Positions 10,977-21,790 of a DNA stretch of 64,000 nucleotides are shown one piece after another. Both the position numbers and the translations under genes were made by a program. The notes under the pieces were generated by a model. The model was not told the origin of the DNA. It ran no database searches and saw only the letters and a program-made list of their open reading frames with translations. How positions within the stretch are numbered: position 1 is the first letter of the stretch; every line of letters starts with the position of its first letter. The stretch lies in NCBI GenBank assembly GCA_030762175.1, contig CM060833.1:68885501-68949500 (forward strand), read 5' to 3'. This DNA comes from Metallyticus violacea (lineage: Eukaryota; Arthropoda; Insecta; Mantodea; Metallyticidae).

Positions 10977-11262
10977 ACCGCCACAGGTGGCCAAGGTTAT
11001 TAAGGCACAGACTCATGAGCAGGAGATCTGGGGTTCGAATCCTGCCAGAACCGTCCACTCTGAATGAGGTTTTTTCCAGGTTTTCCTCAGTCTTCATAAC
11101 TGGCAAATGCTGGGGAAGTACCCTAAACTTAGGTCTGGAACATTTCCTTCCTTAGAAAAAAAATCCTTTCCCAATTTATCATTTCATTTCAAGTAATCAG
11201 TGTCCACTGCCTGTGGTGCCTCAGTAGTAAAAATGAGCATTAAACACCAATCAAAAAAATAC
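10977..11262 (+). mobile_element. SINE type 2 (tRNA-derived)
   Basis: The head carries a box-A-like segment (TGGCCAAGGTTATTAAGG) and a box-B match (GGTTCGAATCC at about 11032), the internal RNA polymerase III promoter of a tRNA-derived SINE. The body matches the copy at 61418-61695 over its whole length. It contains CCTAAACTTAGGT, a 13-mer also present in the PLE A terminus, and ends in an A-rich tail. It is not a tRNA gene: the anticodon-side pairing is not maintained. Confidence 0.85.
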
Positions 11263-13244
11263 ATATAATCATTCCTAGTTTTTTCCTCTGAAAAATTACT
11301 GAAGAATTTTGAAACTTGTGAGTATATATACTGAATCACCACTATCTATTTGCACACTGCAATACAACCATGTACCATTACACTGAAATGGTATGTGGCT
11401 ATTCTGACAAAGGGACATGATATCATTTTACCTTAGTGAAATAAAAAAATTCAATGCTCATGTACTGATTCAGAGCTTCAACTGAATCAATAGACAGCTC
11501 TAGTGACTGCAGGTAATGAACAAGGATACTGTAACTTTAAAGTGATTGAATTTGCTCTTTGTTTTATGCTCACTTAGCTGTAATCAGTGTTGAAAATGTT
11601 TTAAAAGAATTAACTGATTGATGGAAATGAATGAAGAGTATATATAGAAAAAATTAAGAGAACCAAACTCTAAGTATGTGGAAAAAAACATGCGACTGTA
11701 TTTTAGGGGGTGCATTTGCATGTCGACATTCACTACTACTACCACAATATGCACAGCTAGCTCACAGTTTATTATTATAGCTGGATTTTTCAGATTGATA
11801 TTTCTGGGGTGAAAGGAGAGTAAATTTAAGTAAATCAAAATCACACTAGATAATGTCTTGTCATTAACATACAACTGTACACTTTTCTGATAAAATGAGC
11901 TCTGAGGATATTATTAAATGTAGACTGAATATGAGACTGATGTGATGGAATTTATATTTCTCTTCCAACATATAGGCTCTAGTGGCAATGCTCCTATCGT
12001 AGTTGTTAATACTGCCAATAATCTGTTTGATTTTATTTGATACTCCATGCAAATTCTCTCTTTATTAGTAATAGATCTTTAATGTGCCTTATTTTATTTT
12101 TGTCCTGGTATAAATTATATAATATATTCCTATACAGATATTAATTCAAACTTGTGACTCTTAGCATTCACCACAATTGATAATTTGTAACTTCTCATGA
12201 AATATAATCACAACCTCTCCCTATGTAATATTAAATGCAACTTCTCTTTACGAAGTTTGAACCATGACTTCTTCTCATGAAATATAAAGCACATCCTTTT
12301 TCCACAGAATGCAAAACACAACTAACAAATTTTTTTTTTAAATATAAACCATCACTTATTACAATGGACTGTAATAATACTATTCATTACAATGAATTAT
12401 TTTCAATATAAGTATAACTAAAAGAATAAAATTTGTTAATTTCTATTGAGTCTCAACAAAGCTGTCTGGCTGGTGTTCCATTCTTGATATATATTATTAA
12501 TGTTGTTACGTTTGCCATGGTATGATTTTCTTAATATTATAATTTTCTTTATTTGTAGTTAATCTATTCATATTCTTGGCCATATGTGTGGTCCTTACAT
12601 TTATATCATTGAGTATTGTCATAAAGACCAACAAACAAATCTTAAGACACGTAGTAATAGTCCTTATCTGATACAAGAAATCTATACACTAAGATTTATA
12701 TGATTTAAAACATATTACCAACAAATATTTGTTATTTGAATTGAAAATTAAAGCCTTTACCTAACATAAAACATATGAAAATGTACTTATTAAATTAATA
12801 TAATTAAACAACCGCTACCGAGTGTTTAAGGCCTTAAATCGGAAAACAATAATGTAGCAACTTATACTAATAAAGCACCTTACAAAATAAAAGAGCTTTT
12901 TATTTAGGGAAATAAATAAGCTCACAAATGCAGAAGCAGATTTATGTATTTTGAAATCATGCCAGCAAAAAGTAGCTTGTTCGAGTTCATAAATCTCTTG
13001 CAGCCTAAACAGCTGATGTTGATGGGAATTTGCTATCAAAACATGCTCAAAATAGATAACAAGTACAAACAGTAGTATTCAGAACTAGCCCAACTCATGT
13101 TAAAATCACAAAATCAATAAACCTCACTATTATAAGTCTCAATTGTTAGAAGTCATTAGGATATCTTTCTAAAGTACTAGGATATAACATTGTCAATAAT
13201 ATATAATTAAGTAATAATTGAAGGCACAAGTGGATGAACTTCTT
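11263..13244. other. Intronic stretch without recognised element
   Basis: AT-rich intron sequence. One short phrase (ACTTCTCATGAAATATAA) recurs near 12191 and 12268. ORFs here are short and not recognised. Confidence 0.5.
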
Positions 13245-13545
13245 TTTTTTAAATTTGGCTTATTTAAGGATGCTCTTTAACATCTCAGGTCATCAGTATC
13301 CCATTCAATTCAGGGCATGAAAAGGCTAATAAATTTTGCTCACAGGCCTCTTCTTTCAAACTTGAGGTTCTTTAACATGCCATAAATCTATGATTTGCAA
13401 CCCCTGGCTTTATTTCCCTTCTGAAGGAAGTCATACCTAAGATTTTTATACCCAAAATAAATCCATCAACCCTGGTCGGATTGAACCTGCAATCTTGGAT
13501 CTACAAGGCAAATATGGTTACCACTAGGCCACCAGGACCAACATA
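13245..13545 (-). mobile_element. SINE type 1 (tRNA-derived), near complete
   Basis: On the minus strand the head reads GTGGCCTAGTGGTAACC (box-A-like), then GCAGGTTCAATCC (box-B-like). The body is shared with copies at 35315-35585 and 60510-60770, including the GAAGGAAGTCATACC, CAGGCCTCTTC and GGTCATCAGTATCCCATT blocks. It lies in MTMR9 intron 1 in the same transcriptional sense as MTMR9. Confidence 0.8.
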
Positions 13546-14439
13546 AGTGAATAACGTGCTATGTGACAACATTTAAGTTAAAAATAAATTCAGCCCAAGG
13601 TTTTAGGTTGGAGCTTTTTCCCTTTTTAGGAGATTACTGCAATGATGCAAGATTTTGATATGGATTGCTATAGAGTTTAGTTGTTCTGAATATTATGCTT
13701 GAAATTATCATTATAATGAAATTATAATGAGATGTTCTTTTTTACTGAAAAGAAATTGTACATAATAGTTTCTTCTACTATGAATGAATGTAAAACCAAT
13801 AATAAACAAGAATACAGACTTTATTGCATCTTAAGTACATAATATCAAGTTACAGAGTAGTTATTGAATCATAGCAGTAATTATATTCTGGGTTGATGTA
13901 GATATGTTAGTCTCTTATGTAAGCAAATTTTTCCAAATTTCTCATGGAATCTTGTAATTTTCATATCACCGAGCCTATTGACTCTGTTTATCCATGGCCA
14001 CCTTCTTATAATGACTCTCTTCATCATAGGTCTCTTTAAAAGGGTTGATCCAAACTGTTCCTCCCTTATTCATTATATTCCATCTCAGAATCAAAATTTA
14101 CCTTCATCTCACTCTTTTTTCTGTTGATCAGTCAAAGTGTCTTTTTTTGACTGAATTTTTTGAAAATGTTGATGATTTGATCCATTCTGATATTTTGCAA
14201 TTATTTCCTTATACTGGTCTGGCACATAAATTGTTACGTGTTTTTCTGAACTACTTCTAAACTTTCTGGCTAAATCAGGATATTTATGATCAACTTCTGA
14301 AAATTTCTTTAAATATCCTTTCAAAAGATATTGTACAAGCAGATTGTTTGGAAATTTTTATTTTGGCCAGTGCAGAATACAGATCAGATCATCAGAATGA
14401 CATTCATACTATATGCTTTCAGCTACTTCCACAGATCAC
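13546..14439. other. Intronic stretch with an unrecognised 71-codon minus-strand ORF
   Basis: The ORF at 14324-14109 is lysine-rich and contains YLKKFSEVDHKYPDLARKF and VPDQYKEIIAKYQ. It looks more protein-like than its AT-driven neighbours, with amphipathic, charged helices. Sequence further 3' on the same strand (to about 13820) gives HYKKVAMDKQ-like pieces and ends near an AATAAA. It could be a processed-pseudogene or transposon fragment. I do not recognise it. Confidence 0.3.
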
Positions 14440-15960
14440 ATACAAACGTAATATACAGTGCATCCGTAAAGCCATGGTGCAGTTTTGAACGGTCACATAA
14501 AAGTAACAAAACAAGAAAGAAACATGAAACCTTCTAAACAAAAGAAAATCTCTACAAGTTTGCTACCTGGTCAATGCAATTTGATGTAGAGTTCTTTTAG
14601 TTTCTAATTATTTATTATATTATGTTTGTCCAGTATTTTCTTTATTTTTGTCTTTGATTTTATGATTATTAATACCTTATTTAAGAGGTATATTTGTTTT
14701 TAATTTAGGTTTTTTATTTTTGGCTTCCATTTGTTGGCCTACACACACCTAAATGTTATTCTAATTCATTCCACTAATGGCTAAGGACCTCAGATGTAAC
14801 AGAGTGAAAAGAGTTTATGATTCTCTGTTTTAAATGGTCAATATTTATTATATGAATACTATACACACATAGCACCACAAGTAAAAATTTAAAGGTATTT
14901 GGTCCAGAGATCATGGTGGCCATGTCTTCCAACCTACCCTTTTGTATACACCTCTGGGGAAATATTGCATCCAGAAACTCGTGAACAATGTTGGCATAGT
15001 GTGGAGGAGCACCATCTTGTTGAAAGAGACACCTTAGCCTTCACCTTGAATTTGTGCTTACAATTCAACATGCCCAAGTTGTTTTTTAACTTCACAGTTT
15101 GTTCTGTAAAGAAATATGCATTTATAATTTTATCATGAGTGAGGAAACATCAAAAGTTCACCTTAGGGATGTCATGTTCACACTTAATGTGTGCATGAGG
15201 ATTTTTATAAGCCATATCCTGATGTTATAGAGATGAACATGATCACTGTGGTCTCATCACTAAACACAATTTTATGTAAGAATCGTTCATCAATGCCCAT
15301 TTCATCAAGCATCTGCACAGCAAACTCATATCGTTTGGGTTTATCAGTTGGGCAGATAGCATGTATCATCAGCAGTTTTAATCCATAAATTAGAGATATT
15401 TCTTTACAATTTTATGAACTGCAGTCTTCTTCATGCCTAAATTTAGAGTTCAGATGCATGCCGATTTCTTGGGGCTCCTTATGCAGCTAACCCATATAGC
15501 TTCAGATTCGTTACTAACCAAAGGCCTATTTGAAAGTTTTTGGTCCAAAAGCTGCCAGTTTCCTTCAGCTGCTTATCCCACCGGTGAATGTTATTCTTTT
15601 TCTTCATTGTACATGTGGTAATATTCTCAATGAACATGTGTCATGGGTTCAACTTTGCAAGCCACAGGATGCACTGAACTTTTCTTTGCACCATGCACAT
15701 CTTTATTAAATGGCATGATTTGCTTCACTGTTGTGTTTCACCATTACTGGCATGCACCCATAATTTAAATTTATGCTTCAGAAATTCTTGGACATGCTCT
15801 TTAATGTATTGCAGGTTTCATATTTTTGGTTTTGTTTCATTTATCCATTACAAGTGTTCAAAACTACACCATAACTTTACTGACACAGTATATATCTTAT
15901 TACTTCCTTGGCTCTGACTACATCTTAAGTCCATGTGCAAAAACATGCTTTTTTCAATCT
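14440..15960 (-). mobile_element. Tc1/mariner-like (IS630 superfamily) transposase remnant
   Basis: In minus-strand order it shows a helix-turn-helix trace, then SPKKSACI and MKKTAVHKIVKKYL. Next come TDKPKRYEFAVQMLDEMGID and KIVFSDETT, where the aspartate would be a catalytic residue. A frameshifted region follows, then LFQQDGAPPHYANIVHEFL, with the second aspartate in the QQDGAP motif. The 3' end near 14440-14490 has CTTTACGGATGCACTG, the type of terminus seen in this class. Multiple stops show that it is dead. Related remnants lie at 18995-19490 and 30420-30910. Confidence 0.7.
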
Positions 15961-16195
15961 CAGTATTAATTAAATTTGATATCTAACACAGTAAAGCATG
16001 CATTAATAATCTCTTCTGAGTCAAAATTTTAATACACCCTTTTTGGCTTCCTTATTGGAGATTTACTCAGAACATGTTTCATGGACCCCCATCCACATCC
16101 TCAGCTGTATACTGATAAGGATGTGAATGACAGTCCATGAAAGATGTCCTGAGTTAATCTCCAATATGTGAAGTCAAAATGAGAATGTTTAAATA
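15961..16195. mobile_element. PLE pLTR inverted pair, subfamily C (copy C1)
   Basis: Inverted arms at 16049-16085 and 16133-16173 share GGAGATT-ACTC and the CATGAAACAUGU-type block. Each arm reads outward from the centre as a hammerhead-like segment. The left outer part (TCTAACACAG, AATCTCTTCTGAGT) matches copy C2 at 59045-59190. Confidence 0.6.
16071..16104 (-). ncRNA. Hammerhead ribozyme candidate, PLE subfamily C, core intact
   Basis: CUGAGGA at 16104-16098 is followed by U, a five-pair stem II (GUGGA with UCCAU, UGGGGG loop), GAAAC, AU and GUU. Stem III is the two-pair AC/GU type. CAG before and CUG after the core can start stem I. This fits the minimal type I hammerheads described from Penelope-like elements. 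The extra U after CUGANGA is shared by all copies in this window. Confidence 0.65.
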
Positions 16196-16199
16196 GTTT

Positions 16200-16560
16200 A
16201 CCTCGGAACATTATTAATGCTTTTTCAAGTTTCTTTTGTATGGTTATGTTTGCAAAAATTATAAAATTATGTTTGTCTCAAATAAAAGGCCTTTGAAGTT
16301 GGTATTTTTGGAAGTGTCATTGTTTGCTGTACATCCATTGTGATGAATAGTATGTCTGCAATTTCTCAGCTTTATACCCGTTAGCTTTTACGGTCTGAAT
16401 TGCTGCATATTCCATGTTCAGCATTTGATTTTCTTGCATCACAGGTTGAGCATGTGTCACTTCTTTGATGAATTATCATGAACATTTTCGTGTATGAGCT
16501 CCTTTTCACTTTTAACTTTTCTTAAAGCTTCCCACACTTCAAAGTACAAATAAAATATTT
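16200..16560 (-). mobile_element. Unclassified DNA-transposon protein fragment
   Basis: The minus strand gives QRSDTCSTCDARKSNAEHG, then ITMDVQQTMTLPKIP and SKAFYLRQT-FYNF. This order resembles a repetitive, transposase-like protein family widespread in insects, with C-x2-C, then DLQ-x-LP-x-P, then FY-x-RQ. Two in-frame stops occur. I cannot assign a superfamily. Confidence 0.45.
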
Positions 16561-17199
16561 TGGTTAAGTTTAAGAGTATTAAGATATTTTTATTGCAACT
16601 TTTTACTTGTGAATAGTAAGATCCTTTAGCAGAGAATGCTGCAATGAATTAATAGGCTCTTTTACTTATTCATCCATTTTGTGGGGCCTATTTGAATGTC
16701 TCCCCCTTTGATCAAGGGGATGAGGCAACACAACACTTGGAATCTTAGATTTCAATATATATATTTGATATATTGATATATGGTGCAGAGACTTCCTTGC
16801 ACATTTCTTTGGTCAAACCATTATGGAAGCAATTGTATAAGTTGCACCCTTATGCTTATTTGCATTTTTTTGCTGCCTCATTACAATGCTTTTGAAAATT
16901 AAGGCATTTATTATATTCACATCTAGTTTGTAAAACTATTTATGACAATTGTATAAAATATAGTGAACTTTTGTAACAGTGGTGTCAAATATTAACATTT
17001 TAAAAAAATTTATGACAAGTTTCTCTTTCCTCTTTTCTGAATTAAGCACTGTACTGATGCCTACATTTCTCATAATAAAGAAGTCCTTCCATTGCACCTC
17101 CTTTGGAACTATAGTGTTTTTGTAACACATACAAAATTCATTTGTAACAGGACTATTCATCATTGCCTGATGAAAAATCTTGATCTGATAAATACTTCA
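16561..17199. other. Intronic stretch without recognised element
   Basis: AT-rich. A 75-codon minus-strand ORF (17163-16936) is not recognised. Confidence 0.4.
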
Positions 17200-17890
17200 T
17201 AAGGAAGACATGCAGGATATATTATTCCTTGCTGCACCATAGAGTGTGATGGCTCTAGTGCCTTGATATGACTACCAATAATGTGATGATACAAAATAAT
17301 TATTGTTAAATTATGTAAATGTGTATAATTTTAATCCTGCATTGTCTGTTCAAATATCCTTTGGTATACTTTCACCATTTTTAATACATTCCAAGTTTTG
17401 TTTCAAATTTTGTCCCTTGCTGCACCACTGAGGATGATGGATGAATTCCTATATCATTTAAATAAAAAATAAAAATTGATACCTCTATTTTATTAATAAT
17501 CTCTAAATAATACATTGATATGACTACCAACAATTTGAAGATATAAAATATAAAGATTTTTGTCAACTTACCTAAAAATGTACTTCGGCATTTTCTGGTT
17601 TAAATTGTCTTGTCTCATTACAAAAATATGGAACAGATGCTGTCCCTTGCTGAACTATTCAGAATGATGATAGAATTTCTACATCATGAAAATAAAGAAC
17701 AAAATATCCATTTTATAAAATAATAATCAGTATATTAATTTTGATTACACTGTCAATAACGCATCATTTAAATGACTTCTTGTAAACTTACATATTAATA
17801 TCTGCATCTCATTTTTCAGGTTAGAATCTTCTTCTGTTCGCATGAATTCACCATTTTGAATACACTCCTAGATATCATTTGTGAATGTTT
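17200..17890. repeat. Degenerate tandem repeat, about three units of 170-245 bp
   Basis: CCTTGCTGCACCA recurs at about 17227 and 17416 and as CCTTGCTGAACTA at about 17645. TTGATATGACTACCAA recurs at about 17264 and 17517, with a decayed version near 17743. CACCATTTT-AATACA ends two of the units. Units differ in length by insertions. It is not recognisable as a transposon and not regular enough for a satellite. Confidence 0.55.
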
Positions 17891-18224
17891 TCTTTTGATG
17901 GTACTAAATAGCTTCATTCTCTGACCCCTGAGGCCACTGTTACTTTTGCATGAAACAACAATAACTTTAAAGTATCTTATATCATGTGCATTCGATGATC
18001 AACAATTATTAACTGAGGTAAAACAAGACTTATGGATAATGATGCTTGTAAATAACAGCACTTTCTTCAATTTCATAAATGAATTGGGTGTTTGTTTTGT
18101 TTTTCCCAACACGCAGACCAGGCCAACAGCTGGTAGCACACAATGTAACTGCTCACATCCAACCTGCAGCAGGATTGGCAAAGAATTAAAAATGTATTTT
18201 AAAAAAAATTACATTTTTAGTACA

Positions 18225-18500
18225 ATGAGGAAATCATTCAAATTTCACTTTTTTGTTCCCATTATTTGGACATGTTTCAAAGGCTGTTGCCTTCATCATC
18301 AGTATGGTTCCATTGTCAGCTTCCCAGCAAGGTATTCAGATGCTGCTCTGTAGATTTGAATTTAGTGATGAGGTTAGTGTTGTTTGGAAGAACAAAACGA
18401 ACAAAATTTTCTTTGTTTTTGTTTATGAATATATTTTCCCATACTAATAATCCTGTGGGTTTTAAAGAGCTTTTAAGAATTTTGGTTGATTTTTAATTGA
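18225..18500 (-). mobile_element. Penelope-like element copy B1, C-terminus and 3' end
   Basis: The minus-strand reading WENIFINKNKENFVRFVLP, then TEQHLNTLLGS and stop, matches the C-terminus of copy B2 (18600-18990) and the WEKIFILKNKENL segment of the A copies. The 3' part holds a ribozyme candidate and resembles the palindrome at 62750-62900. It is truncated at its 5' end and faces B2 head-to-head. Confidence 0.65.
18269..18302 (-). ncRNA. Hammerhead ribozyme candidate, PLE subfamily B, core intact
   Basis: CUGAUGA at 18302-18296 is followed by U, stem II (GAAGGC with GCCUUU, AACA loop), GAAAC, AU and GUC. CCAU just upstream can pair with AUGG downstream, giving stem I beyond an internal loop. 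All core positions needed for cleavage appear present. Confidence 0.65.
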
Positions 18501-18599
18501 TTTTTTATTTTATTTTTTTGTTAGTTTGTTTGCCAGAAATGGTATAGTAATGTTGATTTCTCCATGTGTTTGCATTTTGCATTTCTAATGCGTTCCTTA

Positions 18600-18990
18600 A
18601 ACCACAGGAAATGTTTCTTTTTGACTGGCAGGAAATCATCAGACGTTTATGAAGTCAGTTGCAAAAACTGCAATATAAAATATGTAGGCAAAATGAAAAG
18701 AAACATTATCCTACAGTTTAAGGAATGCATGAGAAATGTAAAATATAAACACATGGAGAAATTAGCAACAGCACACCATTTCTGCCCCCTCCCCCAAAAA
18801 AAACTTCTTAAAAGTTCTTCAAAAATCCACAGAATTAACAGTATGGGAAAATTTATTCATAAACAAAATCAAAGAAAACTTAGTTAATTTTGATATTTCA
18901 AACAACAGTAACTTCATCACTAAATTTCTAAAATCTATAGAGCAACATTTGAATACCATGCAGGGAAGCTGACAGAAGAAGCATGCTTTG
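18600..18990 (+). mobile_element. Penelope-like element copy B2, endonuclease fragment
   Basis: The ORF has SDVYEVSCKNCNIKYVGKMK, a GIY-YIG module with the first triad altered to DVY and the second to YVG, and with the C-x2-C pair. KECMRNVKYKHMEKLATAHHF follows, then the lysine-rich C-terminus shared with B1. The copy is 5' truncated and broken near 18787 by a C-rich and A-rich run. Confidence 0.7.
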
Positions 18991-18994
18991 AAAG

Positions 18995-19490
18995 TAAGCG
19001 GAATAATATTATTAAAATTCTTTTTCACAGAAGATGAAATTTCTCCTTCCTGAGTTAGTGGACTGTAAGGCATACACTTCAGTAGCCTTGAGGAATGAAA
19101 TTTTAACAGAATGTACAGCTGACCACCACCTTGCTGTGCTAACTTTGCAAGAGATTTTCTTGATGATTGTTCTAAGAAGGAATATTAACAGTTTTCCCTC
19201 TGTTATCATATGATGCAACAGTCTATTTTCTTGTGCAACATTGATCCTTTTGTTATGAATTTAAGGATTATTTTAAGACTATTTTACAAACTGTAGATCT
19301 GCCTGGTGGATGAACACTTGGAAAACGTTCTTGAAATTCTGCCTGACACTCAACAGTTGATTCATTTCTAAAAAAGTTACAGAAAATGTAAATGTGCTGA
19401 TCTGTATTAAATCTTTGAACCAAATAGAGAAATGAAATACCATAACAAGTAGTTCCACACTGTTCCAAACACATGCACTAGCCAAACTTA
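18995..19490 (-). mobile_element. Tc1/mariner-like transposase N-terminal remnant
   Basis: The minus strand contains ESTVECQAEFQERFP and PPGRSTVCKIVLK, the helix-turn-helix region of the same broad transposase type as 14440-15960. Shifted frames follow, with a SLAKLAQQGG-like segment. The catalytic region is missing. Confidence 0.5.
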
Positions 19491-19930
19491 TCAGCAGCAA
19501 TATGTATCCTTTACCATTGGTGTGTGCAGCTGTGGCCTGCTAACTTTGACTTGGTCCATGTGCAGGAGGAAAAATGAAACAAAGCCCCAAAACCAATGGA
19601 GGAAAGCAGGTGCTATCAGCCCTTAATACTTTCTTCCACAGGGAATAGTACTATTTTATGTGTATAGCATCTGCAGTGACTCAGAATAAGTTTCTGTAAC
19701 ATATTCAGTGATGCCATATCACAGATTTGCATAAAATGCTTTCATTCACTCCCCCCAAAAAAATCAGTTTGCAGGAAAAAGTTACATAACTCTTCTACCA
19801 TTATATGAATGAAAATAACCTATTGCTTTCAATTTATAAGGAAAGGTACAATTTTCTATTTTGAAATAATGTTTACATATAAGGTATCTACTGTCAATTT
19901 CTGATAAATGTCTACAGACAAATCACTTAC
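19491..19930. other. Right end of MTMR9 intron 1
   Basis: Sequence between a transposon remnant and the MTMR9 exon 1 donor. The donor is GTAAGT at 19930-19925 on the minus strand. No other element recognised. Confidence 0.6.
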
Positions 19931-20077
19931 CCATAATTCTTCTACTCCTTCTTTACGTGTAGATAATATTAGGTGGTGGCCTGTAATGCACAGTGTGCCA
20001 TCGACAGGTTTTTGAAATGGTCCATGCATTACTACACCATCCAACTTTGGGATAAGTATCATTTCTGCAAACTCCAT
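19931..20077 (-). CDS. MTMR9: MTMR9 orthologue, coding exon 1 (start of PH-GRAM domain)
   Basis: Encodes residues 1-49, beginning MEFAEMILIPKLDGVVMHGP and including GTLCITGHHLILSTR and EELW, a near match to the N-terminus of MTMR9. That protein is a pseudophosphatase partner of MTMR6/7/8 in endosomal phosphoinositide control. The start is the conserved Met. Upstream, 5' UTR continues to 20095, where a long pyrimidine tract ending in CAG marks an acceptor. At least one non-coding exon must therefore lie to the right. The exon ends TGG|GTAAGT in phase 0 and joins to LLHHNID at 3193 across a 16.7-kb intron. Nothing suggests that the exon is broken. Confidence 0.92.
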
Positions 20078-20095
20078 GATTCAGATTCCTTTTTG
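20078..20095 (-). other. MTMR9: MTMR9 5' UTR segment and splice acceptor
   Basis: Eighteen bases of untranslated sequence lie between a CAG acceptor (20098-20096, preceded by a T-rich tract on the minus strand) and the ATG. They imply an upstream leader exon. Confidence 0.7.
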
Positions 20096-20545
20096 CTGTT
20101 TGGATAAATAGAAAAGAAAAACAAATAAATAAAAATGTAATTTATACTTAGTAACCCAAAAGGTATTGTTAATTAATATGCAACATATGCTAGAATTTAT
20201 GCAATTTTCTAAAATGCATTAAGTACAAATAGGTATCCAGCATTACTCCAAAACAGCTTAGAATTTCACAGCCAGCATTGCCAATAAGTATTTTATGCAC
20301 TTTTATAAAGTGAATTCTACTTCAGGAATTCACTTCAAGCAGATGCTTGTTTGGAAGTACTGTCCCCTTATCATTCTCCTAGTTTGAAGATAAGCCCTAC
20401 ACAAACTTCTGGAAAGACTAACTGAATCATTCATGGTACCAAAACTAAGAAATTGCAAATGGTAACCTAAAAAAAAGTGTGGGGGGGAGAAAAAAGCATT
20501 AATAAGAAAAGTTTTACACATGAGGCAAGAAGTAATATAAGTTTT
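20096..20545. other. MTMR9 leader intron, no recognised element
   Basis: AT-rich sequence up to the PLE A4 terminus. No element recognised. Confidence 0.5.
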
Positions 20546-20703
20546 TATCCTAAACTTAGGGTATTCATTTTTTTTACACTAATCTCCATTTACTTACATA
20601 AAAGTAAGATGCATTTCGGGAGAATCTCTCCCATCTTCATTTGCTCACCAAACCGCCATTACTTGAAAAAATCTTTTCGAAAAAAAAAGATTTTTTCAAG
20701 TTA
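20546..20703 (-). mobile_element. PLE 3' end copy A4 with short hairpin at its truncation point
   Basis: Carries the A-subfamily terminus (CCTAAACTTAGGGTATTC on the plus strand), the ribozyme segment and the last codons before it. It breaks at 20666 into a short palindrome (ACTTGAAAAAATC against GATTTTTTCAAGT, to 20703). Confidence 0.7.
20608..20640 (-). ncRNA. Hammerhead-like motif of PLE A4 (one core change)
   Basis: Stem II and GAAA are intact. CUGAAGA reads AUGAAGA, and the cleavage segment reads GCAUC. Loss of the core C should inactivate it. Confidence 0.65.
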
Positions 20704-20734
20704 ATGTTCTTTTTTGCAGAATGAATTCTCTTTT

Positions 20735-21335
20735 ATTATATACTGAATTACTCCATATCTGAGAATGAGAATGAAAAGACAGTAGGCAAAGTAAACAGTA
20801 CACAACTCTTTCTGGTTCAGAAGAACTTCTCAGGGCTCTTGAGGCTAAACGACCTGACCTGAGCTGAGCTTGAGAATTATGAATCTAAATGTCTACTCCG
20901 GTTTAGCTTATGACCAATTTTTAATCCTAAACATTTGGTATGCAAAACTTCAGTGCAGATAAATTTTTGCTATTGAATACTAAGTTCAGGCACATTTTTG
21001 TTTTTAGTTTGGAACTAAATAAAATTATTTTAGCAGAGTTTAAGAGCAATTTGTTAGTTTCAAACTACAAGCTCAATTCCTTGAATGCACAACCGTTGTT
21101 ATATATATATCTCAGATAAAGAAGGGGATCCTGTGGAATCATCCTTAATGATATCTATTTCTGACATATACATGTTAATCACAGTTTTTTGAGTTCAGTT
21201 TGTTAAGTATAACTCAAATCAAACTATTGAAGAAGTTTCTAGGATATTATAAGGTAATATTTTAGAAGTTTATCGATAAATTGTATCAAAAGCCTTGGCT
21301 AAATCACAGAAAATTCCTAATATAGTTTTTTTTTT
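20735..21335 (-). mobile_element. Non-LTR retrotransposon copy, RT domain
   Basis: Minus-strand reading begins GIFCDLAKAFDTI, the non-LTR RT motif DLSKAFD. SYLTNRTQK-like sequence follows, and further on the post-catalytic region (LNSAKIILFSSKLK, VVYCLL). Stops and frameshifts are frequent. A related copy lies at 22220-22990. Confidence 0.65.
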
Positions 21336-21535
21336 ATTTAATACTGTTATTATATTAGCAGTAAGTCTGTATGGGACTTAGTTAGTTAGTGACTCCATAG
21401 ATCCTATAATCAGCAAATGCTCAAGAATGCGTAACATGTCAAATAAAACATATATGTCAAGTGCAACAGCAGAATAGAATAAGATATATATCAATGAAAT
21501 AAAAGTAAATAAAAAAGATACATGACATATGCTGC

Positions 21536-21790
21536 TTAGTTTAGTTTAGTTTAGTTCCTGGAGCATTCAGTGAGTTCTTGAAGCAGTCTAGAGACCTACG
21601 AACATAGAACTTGTCACTTACAATTACCAAAGTAGCACACAATCTACATTTACAAAAAATGTTGTATACATTTACAATTAATAAAACATGATAAATGACA
21701 AGTGTTACAGATAAATATACTATGATATATGCTATAAAGCTGAACACCACATAACAGTCTAACATAATATATGACAATTATTACAGCTTC
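21536..21790 (-). mobile_element. Non-LTR retrotransposon 3' end with (TAAAC)n tail
   Basis: On the minus strand an AT-rich 3' segment ends in four tandem TAAAC units (21537-21556), the sort of short tandem tail left by target-primed reverse transcription. It probably belongs to the same element type as the flanking RT fragments. Confidence 0.45.

Noticed and set aside
17200..17890. Possible CRISPR-like or satellite array
   Set aside because: Units are long, unequal and diverged, and the genome is animal; not a CRISPR.
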